A stretch of DNA of 64,000 nt from positions 103,586 to 167,585 of the forward strand of contig NZ_BCNM01000017.1 of NCBI RefSeq assembly GCF_001514495.1, read 5' to 3'. The notes beneath the pieces were generated by a model that searched no databases, was not told the DNA's origin, and worked only from the letters and a program-made list of their open reading frames with translations. The position numbers and the translations under genes are program-made. Positions 8,382-16,094 of this stretch are shown here, one piece after another; the stretch's first letter is position 1, and the number at the start of each line of letters is the position of its first letter. This DNA comes from Paenibacillus pabuli NBRC 13638 (lineage in GTDB: Bacteria > Bacillota > Bacilli > Paenibacillales > Paenibacillaceae).

Positions 8382-8888
8382 ATATATTTCTCGCATCACA
8401 TGCCTCAGTTCTGGCAAAATGAGTTTTTCCATGGCCAGCTTGACAGCTCCCTTGGAGCCTGGCATGGAGAATACGGCTGTACGTCCGATCGTTCCGGCTA
8501 CCGCCCGGCTAAGAATCGCAGCAGAGCCAATGTCCTCGGTATAACTGAGGAAGCGGAAGATTTCACCAAAGCCTGGCAGCTCCTTATCGAGTAGTGAAGA
8601 CACTGCTTCGTATGTCGTATCACGGGGGGCAATTCCCGTCCCGCCGCTGAGCAGCACGGCTTCGATATCGTCACGAACCGCTGCGTCTTGCAGGATACTT
8701 TGAATGGTTTCGGTCTCATCCGGTGTAATGATATATTCGATGATCTGGTAGCCTGATTCAGTGAGCAGCTTATGCATAAGCTGTCCGCTTGTATCGGTGT
8801 CTTTGGTGCGGGTATCCGATACGGTTACAATCATGCAGGATACCGTGTCAGGGGCTTCCTGACGATGTTGCTCCACTGAATTGGTCAT
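8370..8888 (-). CDS. moaB: Molybdopterin adenylyltransferase-type protein MoaB/MogA
   Basis: Molybdenum-cofactor biosynthesis protein of the MoaB/MogA family, which adenylylates molybdopterin. 172 aa. The family motifs MIVTVSDTR, LSGGTGIAPRD and the C-terminal MPGSKGAVKLAMEKLILPEL are clear. The start at 8888 has GGAGGATGT upstream on the minus strand; a longer version from 8912 has no ribosome site. No other moa genes are adjacent. Confidence 0.9.
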   Translation of the reverse strand: MTNSVEQHRQEAPDTVSCMIVTVSDTRTKDTDTSGQLMHKLLTESGYQIIEYIITPDETETIQSILQDAAVRDDIEAVLLSGGTGIAPRDTTYEAVSSLLDKELPGFGEIFRFLSYTEDIGSAAILSRAVAGTIGRTAVFSMPGSKGAVKLAMEKLILPELRHVMREIYKPV

Positions 8889-9053
8889 ATGACATCCTCC
8901 TACAATCAACATGTCCTCATAGCATAGACCATTCAGTGGAATGAGGCAATGGACGTACCAATAGAAGGTCAGGATTGCGCAACGAATGCAGGATAGTGTA
9001 CACTCGCTAGGATAGAGATAGACCCGTTCTATGGATAAACAGAGAGGTGAACT

Positions 9054-10103
9054 ATGATGAGTGAATTAAAAGTAAATGAATCATCCATACCTGTATATAT
9101 ATTGTCAGGCTTTCTCGGCAGTGGCAAAACGACACTGCTTGTTCAACTGATTGAACACTGGCAGCAGCAAGGTCTCCGGCCCGCAGTGGTCATGAATGAA
9201 TTGGGCGAAGTGAATCTGGATGGTCAGATTGTGGATGCTTCCGTGCCAATGACGGAAATGTTAGGGGGGTGCATCTGCTGTACCGTGCGCGGTGACTTGG
9301 GGTTGCAGCTTGCGGATCTTGTGCAAGAGGAATCGCCTGATGTCATCGTCATCGAAGCAACGGGAGCGGCGAACCCGATGGAGATTCTGGATGCAGTAAC
9401 GGAAACTTCCCTCTACATGCGATTGGAGCTGAAAAGCCTGATTACCGTGGTGGATGCCGCACATCTGTCAGGGCTGTACCAGGAGCAGAAGGGACAAACC
9501 TTCAAGCTGATGCAGGAACAGATTCGCTGTGCGTCTGTACTTCTCCTAAACAAAACGGATCGTGTGAATGAGCAGCAATTGGCGGATCTGAGGGACTTGT
9601 TGGCACGATGGAATGGTTTTGCTACCGTAATGCCTACGGTGAAGTGTGAAGTCGACATGGATGTGCTGCTTCGTAGCGGAGACAATGTCCATGCTTATCA
9701 ATCTGTTGAGGGTACGATTAAACACGAGGATAAGGAACATCACGTGCACTCCGAAGCTTGTGCAGAGCATGGATGCAGCCATAATCATGTCGATCCCCAT
9801 CCCCATGCTTCTCATGAGCATGTCATGGTGTATACGCACTATTTCACCCAGCCGGTGAACAGTGAGGCCTTTGAGCGTTTAATAGCTGAGTTACCACGCG
9901 ACGTGTACCGGGCAAAAGGAATTTTATCCTTTAGCGATACGTCCAGTCGGTTCTGGTTCCAATATGCCTATCGGGAATCGGATTATATGAAGATCACGCC
10001 TCAGGGGGATGTGCCTAACGTAGCTGTGTTTATCGGTGAGCATTTCGATCAGTCGGTCATTCGCAACCAATTGCTGGAATTAGAGGCGATAAATCAGGCT
10101 TAA
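9054..10103 (+). CDS. CobW/COG0523 metallochaperone GTPase
   Basis: A 349-aa G3E P-loop GTPase. Walker A is GFLGSGKTT (about residues 19-27), the metal-binding GCICC motif is at about residues 73-77, and the base-recognition NKTD is at about 165. A histidine-rich stretch (about residues 224-263, including HHVHSEACAEHGCSHNH) probably binds zinc or another metal. COG0523 proteins such as ZagA deliver zinc under limitation; the metal here is inferred. AGAGAGG precedes ATG 9054; ATG 9057 is equally possible. The next gene encodes a cysteine-rich metal-binding protein, strengthening a metal role. Confidence 0.88.
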   Translation: MMSELKVNESSIPVYILSGFLGSGKTTLLVQLIEHWQQQGLRPAVVMNELGEVNLDGQIVDASVPMTEMLGGCICCTVRGDLGLQLADLVQEESPDVIVIEATGAANPMEILDAVTETSLYMRLELKSLITVVDAAHLSGLYQEQKGQTFKLMQEQIRCASVLLLNKTDRVNEQQLADLRDLLARWNGFATVMPTVKCEVDMDVLLRSGDNVHAYQSVEGTIKHEDKEHHVHSEACAEHGCSHNHVDPHPHASHEHVMVYTHYFTQPVNSEAFERLIAELPRDVYRAKGILSFSDTSSRFWFQYAYRESDYMKITPQGDVPNVAVFIGEHFDQSVIRNQLLELEAINQA

Positions 10104-10170
10104 TGATTCAAGGTTCCTCCAGACGGGGTATTAAGAAGCATAGCAAACTTAGTCTGGGAGGTAACTTTAG

Positions 10171-10506
10171 ATGACACAACAACAATATCAACAATGTATC
10201 GATGCTTGCCTGGAGTGTATGAATGCTTGCAACGTATGTTACATATCGAGTCTGAAGGAATATGATCTGGCTATGCTGCGTGATTGCATTCGTTTGGATC
10301 GGGAATGTGCAGAAATCTGCAGTTTTGCTGCTCAAGCCATGACACGAGGAAGTGATTTCATCGCCGAAATTTGCGAACTGTGTGTAAAAGCATGTGAAGC
10401 TTGTGGCGCCGAGTGTGGCAAACATGAACATGATCACTGCCAGGCTTGTGCAGAAGCTTGCCGCAAATGTGCAGAGGCTTGCCGCTTGATGGCCGCAGTA
10501 GCGTAA
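10171..10506 (+). CDS. Cysteine-rich four-helix-bundle copper-storage-like protein (DUF326/Csp)
   Basis: 111 aa with 18 cysteines, spaced as CxxxC and CxxC along predicted helices (C9, C13, C16, C20, C23, C39, C46, C50, then a second set from C68 to C104). This fits the Csp family, whose four-helix bundle fills its core with Cu(I). No signal peptide is present, so it would be cytosolic (Csp3-like). GGGAGG precedes ATG 10171. It lies 67 bases after the CobW gene and may share its transcript. Confidence 0.88.
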   Translation: MTQQQYQQCIDACLECMNACNVCYISSLKEYDLAMLRDCIRLDRECAEICSFAAQAMTRGSDFIAEICELCVKACEACGAECGKHEHDHCQACAEACRKCAEACRLMAAVA

Positions 10507-10729
10507 ATATAACTCCATTGAAATGAAAAATAAAAAGCCTAGGTAATCTACAAAGATGCCAGGCTAATCCCTTCACAGAAGACAACGTAATAAGACATCT
10601 GATAAGATGTACTTCAGCGTTGACTGCTGGAGGGGATTTTTTGGATTCAGCATAGTAACGTTCTTCACCATCAGCAGTCGAGAACTTCCATTACCAGCAG
10701 GTCCTCCATTGGGAAATGCATGTAACAGG
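10507..10729. other. Gene-free stretch before the T-box promoter
   Basis: No gene seen. Contains a short palindrome (ACATCTGATAAGATGT near 10594) and AGCCT/AGGCT arms near 10537-10566 that could act as a weak hairpin after the copper-storage-like gene. Confidence 0.35.
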
Positions 10730-10758
10730 TTGCCAAAGCAGAGCTGGATCTGTATAAT
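10730..10758 (+). promoter_or_regulatory. Promoter of the argS T-box leader
   Basis: TTGCCA (10730-10735), 17 bases, then TATAAT (10753-10758). The T-box RNA would begin a few bases downstream. Confidence 0.8.
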
Positions 10759-10764
10759 GATGGC

Positions 10765-11090
10765 AATGAATTGAAACGATGAATATCCGTGATCGGGAGA
10801 GTAGCCAGAATCCATGCATGACAGCGAGCCGGGGCAGGTGGAAGCCGGTATGACATGACCTGAGTGAAGCGCACCCGTGAGATGGTTGTCCGAAGACATG
10901 CGTACATCTGTGAAAAGGTGCAGAGCATGGACTGTAGGGCGATCCGGCAGGCGGCCGTTAATCGCACCGAGCGGAGCAGGCTGTGAATGTGCTTTGATGT
11001 GCATTTATAATCTGCTCACCAAGAGTGGTACCGCGGGAACTGTTAAATCAGCTCTCGTCTCTGAATATAGAGACGAGAGCTTTTTTGTTT
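10765..11090 (+). promoter_or_regulatory. T-box riboswitch (arginine-type) upstream of argS
   Basis: About 325 bases of leader with T-box hallmarks: a stem I beginning around GAAACGATGAA, an AG-bulge/distal-loop region (AGCGAGCCGG...AAGCCGG), the T-box element GAGTGGTACCGCGG (about 11024-11037), and a terminator. The likely specifier is CGC, in GTGAAGCGCACC near 10865-10876, an arginine codon matching the downstream gene. Uncharged tRNA-Arg would stabilise the antiterminator and allow argS transcription. Confidence 0.9.
11051..11086 (+). terminator. Conditional terminator of the T-box
   Basis: GCTCTCGTCTCT (11051-11062) pairs perfectly with AGAGACGAGAGC (11069-11080), followed by six T. It lies between the T-box sequence and argS, as expected for tRNA-controlled attenuation. 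Confidence 0.9.
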
Positions 11091-11131
11091 TTGTATTATG
11101 ACTAATACGATAATGACTAGGAGTGTTCAAC

Positions 11132-12868
11132 ATGTGGATGAATCAGGCAGCAGCGCATATTGCTCCCTTAACGGGATCGGAACAAGACGAGGTGTTGAGA
11201 TTATTGGAGATTCCGCCACAGGCGGAGATGGGAGATGCGGCGTTCCCCTGCTTTGTACTGGCCAAGTCGTTGAAAAAAGCACCCGCGATCATCGCCGCGG
11301 ATATCGCAGCCGAATTACAGACTGTTGGGCTGGATGCATCACCAGCAGGACCCTATGTGAATATACGTTTCAATCGGGCAGATCTGGCGCCGAAGCTGCT
11401 GCAAGAACTGGAACATAAAGAATTTGGGAAGCTGCAACTGGGTGCGGGTTCACGTGTAGTGATCGACATGTCGTCACCCAACATTGCCAAGCCATTCGGA
11501 ATCGGCCATCTGCGCTCCACCGTGATTGGGGCAGCACTGTATCGATTATATAACGAGGCAGGCTATACTTCGGTCAGTGTGAATCATCTGGGGGATTGGG
11601 GAACACAGTTCGGCAAGCAGATAGCAGCCTACAAACGTTGGGGGAATGATGAAGCACTAAAGGCTGAGCCGATTCGTACATCATTGGAGCTGTATGTGCG
11701 TTTTCACGATGAGGCGGAGAATGATCCATCTTTGGAGATCGAGGCACGGGATTGGTTCCGCAAACTGGAGCAAGGGGATGAAGAGGCACAGCGATTATGG
11801 GCGTTTTTTGTAGAAGTGAGCATGAAAGAATTCGACCGGATGTATGAGCGTCTGAATGTACAGTTTGACCATACGCTGGGTGAGAGCTTTTATAATGACA
11901 AGATGGGTGCTGTGGTTGAAGAACTAAAGGGAAAAGGATTGCTGGAAGAGAGTGAAGGCGCATTGGTGGTACGATTGGAGGATGAAAATATGCCACCTTG
12001 CCTGATTATCAAAAAGGATGGAACAACCATCTATCCAACACGGGATTTGGCAACAGCCGTTTATCGTCATGATGTAATGAAGGCGGATAAAATGCTGTAC
12101 GTGGTCGGAGGGGAGCAGAAGCTTCATTTCCGTCAGGTATTTGCGGTATTATCCCGGATGGGGTATGCGTGGTCTGAGAATTGTGAACATATTCCGTTTG
12201 GTTTAATGCGTTTCGAAGGACGGAAGATGTCTACCCGCCGGGGGAAAGTCGTCTTTTTACAGGAGGTACTGGACGAGGCGGTTGCTCGGGCATTCCAGAT
12301 TATTCAGGAGAAGAATCCAAATCTGCCGAATTCGCAGGAGGTTGCGGAAGCGGTTGGTGTAGGTGCGATTGTATTCGGTGATCTGCGCAATAACCGGTTG
12401 AACGACGTCGATTTCTCGCTTGAAGATGCGGTGAGCTTTGAAGGGGAGACAGGACCTTATGTGCAATACACCCATGCCCGGATTAACAGTGTGCTTGCGA
12501 AGGCAGCAGAGGCAGGGTATTTGAAAAATGAAAATCAATTGGACCAAGACCATATTAGTAGTATCAATGCTGCGGCCAACACAGAGAACAAACCGATCAT
12601 GGTCGGTGACACTTCATGGGCATTGCTGAAACTGCTCGCGGATTATCCGCAGCATCTGGAAAAAGCAATTCATCGCAATGAGCCTTCAGTCATTGCCAAA
12701 TATGCGATAGATGTTGCCCAAGCGTTCAACCGCTTCTATCATGCGGAACGGATTGCAGATGCGCCGGCTGACGTAAAACCCTTCCGGGTGGCGTTAACAG
12801 AACGTACCGCAGAGCGTCTTGCCTACAGCCTTTATTTACTTGGCGTTCAGGCTCCTGAACGGATGTGA
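11132..12868 (+). CDS. argS: Arginyl-tRNA synthetase
   Basis: Class I synthetase charging tRNA-Arg. 578 aa, a normal length. The N-terminal Add-1 domain is followed by the HIGH-type motif GIGHLRST (about residue 126), VNHLGDWGTQFGK, the KMSKS-type loop GRKMSTRRGK (about residue 370) and a C-terminal anticodon-binding domain ending VQAPERM. AGGAG lies eight bases before ATG 11132; a GTG at 11123 overlaps that site. Expression is controlled by the preceding T-box. Confidence 0.97.
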   Translation: MWMNQAAAHIAPLTGSEQDEVLRLLEIPPQAEMGDAAFPCFVLAKSLKKAPAIIAADIAAELQTVGLDASPAGPYVNIRFNRADLAPKLLQELEHKEFGKLQLGAGSRVVIDMSSPNIAKPFGIGHLRSTVIGAALYRLYNEAGYTSVSVNHLGDWGTQFGKQIAAYKRWGNDEALKAEPIRTSLELYVRFHDEAENDPSLEIEARDWFRKLEQGDEEAQRLWAFFVEVSMKEFDRMYERLNVQFDHTLGESFYNDKMGAVVEELKGKGLLEESEGALVVRLEDENMPPCLIIKKDGTTIYPTRDLATAVYRHDVMKADKMLYVVGGEQKLHFRQVFAVLSRMGYAWSENCEHIPFGLMRFEGRKMSTRRGKVVFLQEVLDEAVARAFQIIQEKNPNLPNSQEVAEAVGVGAIVFGDLRNNRLNDVDFSLEDAVSFEGETGPYVQYTHARINSVLAKAAEAGYLKNENQLDQDHISSINAAANTENKPIMVGDTSWALLKLLADYPQHLEKAIHRNEPSVIAKYAIDVAQAFNRFYHAERIADAPADVKPFRVALTERTAERLAYSLYLLGVQAPERM

Positions 12869-12872
12869 TTCC

Positions 12873-13913
12873 ATGGGATGGAGGTCAAGTGGATTCTTCG
12901 GTATAGCAGGAAAAACAGCAGCAGACTCAAACGGACGTATCATATCGCTTCAACGGGTGAGCAAACGACTTGGGGCTGTGCATGTATTGAGTGATATCAA
13001 TCTGGAAGTAGATCAGAGGGAGTGTATCGTCTTGGTGGGCAGGAATGGCTCAGGCAAAAGCACGCTGCTGCGTGTGCTGGCGGGCATGTTACTGCCTGAA
13101 TCCGGATTGCTGCGCAAGCCCAGGCATGGGCGGATAATGTATGCACTGGATGGATTGCCACGCCTGCCCTTCACCTCAAGAGAGTACCTGTGGGAAATGG
13201 GACGCATTCGCGGCATGCGCCCTGAAATATTGCGTCAACGGATAGGCGAATTATGTGAGCTGTTATTCTTGGGCACGGCGCTGGATCAGAACCTGTCACA
13301 ACTGTCCAAAGGTACTTTGCAGAAGGTGAATTTGATTCAGGCTTTGCTGCCTGGCCCTGATGGATTATTACTGCTTGATGAACCATTGTCCGGTCTGGAC
13401 GTTCCGGCCCAGGAAGCAATTGTAGCTTTGCTCAGACAGTGGAAACAGGAAGGAAGTCAAATCGTTACAGCTTGCCATGAGCCCCTGCTGATTGAACACC
13501 TCGCGGATCAGGTCATCGTGTTACAGAAGGGAAAGGTGCTGCGTCGCTGGAGTCAGAAAGATTTGCAGGAAGCAGGTGAGCCCGCTGTGAGTATTCAAAG
13601 TGTGATGGAAGGGCAGGGAAAATCCGTTGTCGATGCGTTTGTTGAACAACCTGGAATCATTGCATGCCATCGCAGCTTGGTTCGTCAGGATTATGGACGG
13701 GAAGTATGGGATTGGAAGGTGTCACGCAGTTCAGCAGATCGGATTATTGGAATGATTTTGGCTGCCGGCGGTTCCATCGTGTCTGTGCAGCCGGACAAGA
13801 GCCGATTAAATATGGAAGAATTGATGGAGGGGAGACACCCCGGTGAATCCATAATCAAGGAAGCGGCAGAGCTCCTTTCATCCACGTCTCCTGAAGGAGG
13901 CGACCTCCCATAG
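12873..13913 (+). CDS. ABC transporter ATP-binding protein
   Basis: 346 aa. Walker A is VGRNGSGKST (about residues 54-63), the signature is LSQLSKGTLQKVNL (about residue 142), and Walker B is GLLLLDEPLSG. The N-terminal ~220 residues form a normal ATPase; the extra C-terminal ~120 residues are unassigned. It starts four bases after the argS stop with no strong ribosome site, suggesting translational coupling. The next gene is a membrane protein, likely its permease partner. Substrate unknown. Confidence 0.85.
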   Translation: MGWRSSGFFGIAGKTAADSNGRIISLQRVSKRLGAVHVLSDINLEVDQRECIVLVGRNGSGKSTLLRVLAGMLLPESGLLRKPRHGRIMYALDGLPRLPFTSREYLWEMGRIRGMRPEILRQRIGELCELLFLGTALDQNLSQLSKGTLQKVNLIQALLPGPDGLLLLDEPLSGLDVPAQEAIVALLRQWKQEGSQIVTACHEPLLIEHLADQVIVLQKGKVLRRWSQKDLQEAGEPAVSIQSVMEGQGKSVVDAFVEQPGIIACHRSLVRQDYGREVWDWKVSRSSADRIIGMILAAGGSIVSVQPDKSRLNMEELMEGRHPGESIIKEAAELLSSTSPEGGDLP

Positions 13914-13918
13914 TTTAC

Positions 13919-14620
13919 TTGACGCGTTACTTGTTAAAACATTACATACGTTCACAGAAATATGTTGCGCCGGTGATCTTTTATATCATTACGATGCTGC
14001 TCATCTATTCCTACAAACCTAATCCGGTTGCGGACAGTTACAGTGTTACGGCCATGCTGCTCTTTTTTGGTGCGGCCTGGCTGGGCTTAACGGTAATGAA
14101 TACGGAACCTGCGGGGCAGTATCAATTGCTTGTTCTGCATGCCGGAAGCAAACGAAAGGTTGTCTTCTCACAATTGATCTGTGCATTAATCATGCTGTTC
14201 GGCCTGACTGCAATTACCGTGTTATATCCGGTTGTCACCGGCATGTTTGGAAGGCTGCCAAGTGCTGGGGAGTGGATCATGGCTTGGGCCGGGCATCTGG
14301 CGTTGTCGCTCCTGGGTCTGGGTCTCAGTGTTTATTTTCAAAAATCATACATTCCTATGCTGAGTCGCAGTATGCCGCCTTTCATTGTTGTATTGTTATT
14401 ATCGTTTGTCCAAGGTTCATTAAGCGGACGTTTGCCTGAATCCATACAGTGGGTTGTCAAAGTTCTGCCTCCGGCATTTTATCTGGTTCGTGAGATGATG
14501 CTGTTTGAAGCATCCGAGTTGGGGCCAGTTGTTTTGACGACAGTGTGGGCTGTACTTTATGCCATCGTTCTACTCATCACTCATATATGGTTATCGGGAA
14601 GAAGGGACTTGCGAAGTTAG
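13919..14620 (+). CDS. ABC-2-type permease-like membrane protein
   Basis: 233 aa with about six hydrophobic segments, typical of small ABC-2-type permeases paired with the preceding ATPase. The start is uncertain: the nearest usable codon is TTG at 13919, but the ribosome site AAGGAGG (13894-13900) lies 18 bases upstream. That site is part of a small hairpin, GGAGG-CGA-CCTCC, which could hide it. An ATA codon at 13910 is at better distance but would be a very rare start. Together with the ATPase this forms a two-gene transporter. Confidence 0.7.
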   Translation: MTRYLLKHYIRSQKYVAPVIFYIITMLLIYSYKPNPVADSYSVTAMLLFFGAAWLGLTVMNTEPAGQYQLLVLHAGSKRKVVFSQLICALIMLFGLTAITVLYPVVTGMFGRLPSAGEWIMAWAGHLALSLLGLGLSVYFQKSYIPMLSRSMPPFIVVLLLSFVQGSLSGRLPESIQWVVKVLPPAFYLVREMMLFEASELGPVVLTTVWAVLYAIVLLITHIWLSGRRDLRS

Positions 14621-14722
14621 AAGTTATTATTTTGCAAAACTTGAATGTTCGTGTACGTTTCGTTACCATAGAAGGACGTTAGAATGGAACGCATTGTACG
14701 GAAATAAAGGGGGCGCTCGTTT

Positions 14723-15274
14723 ATGCATAATTCAGACATGCAGCGTGGTGACATGCTGGACAGCGAACACTCCAGAGAATTGTTTGCCTATTACGGATTG
14801 GCTGTATATTATGGACAAGCGCTGGAACAGCAACTGGTCAATCTGATTCTATTGATGAAAATGTCTCAAGGGAAGGCCGTTTCCGAAGAAGATCTGGAAG
14901 ATCTGTATGAACGGAAGATGGGCAGTTCACTGGGGCAGCTCATTCATGAAGTGCGCCATCATTTCACCTTTTCAGAGGAAGAGACTCGTCAGTTAAATGA
15001 ATTATGGAAGCAGCGCAATAGCATTGTACATCACTATTTCAAGGAACGAATTCATGAGACATTCAGTCCTGAAGGGCGATCGCGCATGATCAAGGAACTG
15101 GAAGATTTCAAAGACCGTGCACAGGAACTGGAGATTAGTCTTCAGCAGTACGTCGTTGCCTGGATTGCAGAGCTGGGACTGGATGATGAATCCGCAGCAG
15201 CGCTGCAGACCCTCGAACGTATGCATGCAGAGTGTGTACACGCCCGGGCACTGGAAGAGGATGAATCATTGTGA
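14723..15274 (+). CDS. HEPN-like helical protein
   Basis: 183 aa, largely helical, not confidently assigned. The segment KQRNSIVHHYF (about residues 96-106) fits the R-x4-H-type motif of HEPN domains, some of which are RNases in toxin and defence systems while others are inactive scaffolds. AAAGGGGG precedes the ATG. Its stop overlaps the start of the next gene, so the two are co-translated. No antitoxin-like partner (for example an MNT nucleotidyltransferase) is adjacent. Confidence 0.55.
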   Translation: MHNSDMQRGDMLDSEHSRELFAYYGLAVYYGQALEQQLVNLILLMKMSQGKAVSEEDLEDLYERKMGSSLGQLIHEVRHHFTFSEEETRQLNELWKQRNSIVHHYFKERIHETFSPEGRSRMIKELEDFKDRAQELEISLQQYVVAWIAELGLDDESAAALQTLERMHAECVHARALEEDESL

Positions 15275-15921
15275 TGGAAGGCAAGTCACGGATACGTAAA
15301 ATAAAAAGCAGACACTGGCTTGGAATCTCTATTGCATCGCTCGTGTTGATTGGGATCATATGGACGATAACTACCGCCTGGCTCATCTGGGCGTATATCG
15401 ATGAATATTCCCCGAGACAGAGTGATGCAGCCATTATCCTCGGTGCAGCCGTAGAAGGAGATAACCCCTCACCCGTATTTCGCGAACGTATTGAGCATGC
15501 CATTTTATTATATCGTCAGGGGACGATTAGCCATCTGATCTTTACTGGTGGTTCTGGCAGTATAGGAGAGCGTCCCGAAGCTGAAGTTGGACGAGATTAT
15601 GCCGTTGCACATGGCGTAGATCCGGCAGATATTCATATGGAGACGGAATCGAGAATTACGGAGGAGAATCTGGTGAATTCGCTTAGCGTCGGAGAACAGG
15701 CGGGGTTTAACACCTATACGATTGTAAGTGACCCGTTACACATGAAACGGGCGATGAAGCTCGCTAGCGGGCTCGGCATGGATGCTGTTCCGTCCCCGAC
15801 ACAAACGACGGCTTACCAGACTTGGCGCAGCCAATTTCCTTTTCTGGCACGAGAGACGATATTATATATGGGATACACGATTAAAGGATGGATAGACAAT
15901 CCGCAGCAGCACGAAGAGTGA
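15274..15921 (+). CDS. YdcF/SanA-family DUF218 protein
   Basis: 215 aa. A single N-terminal membrane helix (LGISIASLVLIGIIWTITTA, about residues 16-36) precedes a DUF218 domain with DAAIILGAAV, HLIFTGGSG, TEENLVNS and the YTIVSDPLHMKRA motif. Family members (SanA, ElyC, YdcF) are linked to the cell envelope in other bacteria. ATG at 15274 overlaps the upstream stop (TGATG). A GTG one codon earlier is possible. Confidence 0.85.
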   Translation: MEGKSRIRKIKSRHWLGISIASLVLIGIIWTITTAWLIWAYIDEYSPRQSDAAIILGAAVEGDNPSPVFRERIEHAILLYRQGTISHLIFTGGSGSIGERPEAEVGRDYAVAHGVDPADIHMETESRITEENLVNSLSVGEQAGFNTYTIVSDPLHMKRAMKLASGLGMDAVPSPTQTTAYQTWRSQFPFLARETILYMGYTIKGWIDNPQQHEE

Positions 15922-16007
15922 CTGACTGCGAGATTGTCTTTTTATATGGAGGAATTATTACGTTGTATGCAACCTAACGGATCATCGATGACTGTATAAA
16001 TGAAATA

Positions 16008-16050
16008 ACCGATCTGCCTCGCAGACCAGGGGGTCCGGGGGCAGATCGGT
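16008..16050. terminator. Hairpin between convergent genes
   Basis: ACCGATCTGCC (16008-16018) pairs with GGCAGATCGGT (16040-16050), with an inner GACC/GGTC pair. No strong T-run on either strand, but its position between convergent transcripts suggests termination. Confidence 0.6.
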
Positions 16051-16094
16051 AGGTTGCTGATTATAATTTTATTCATAGCGCCTATCCATTCTAT

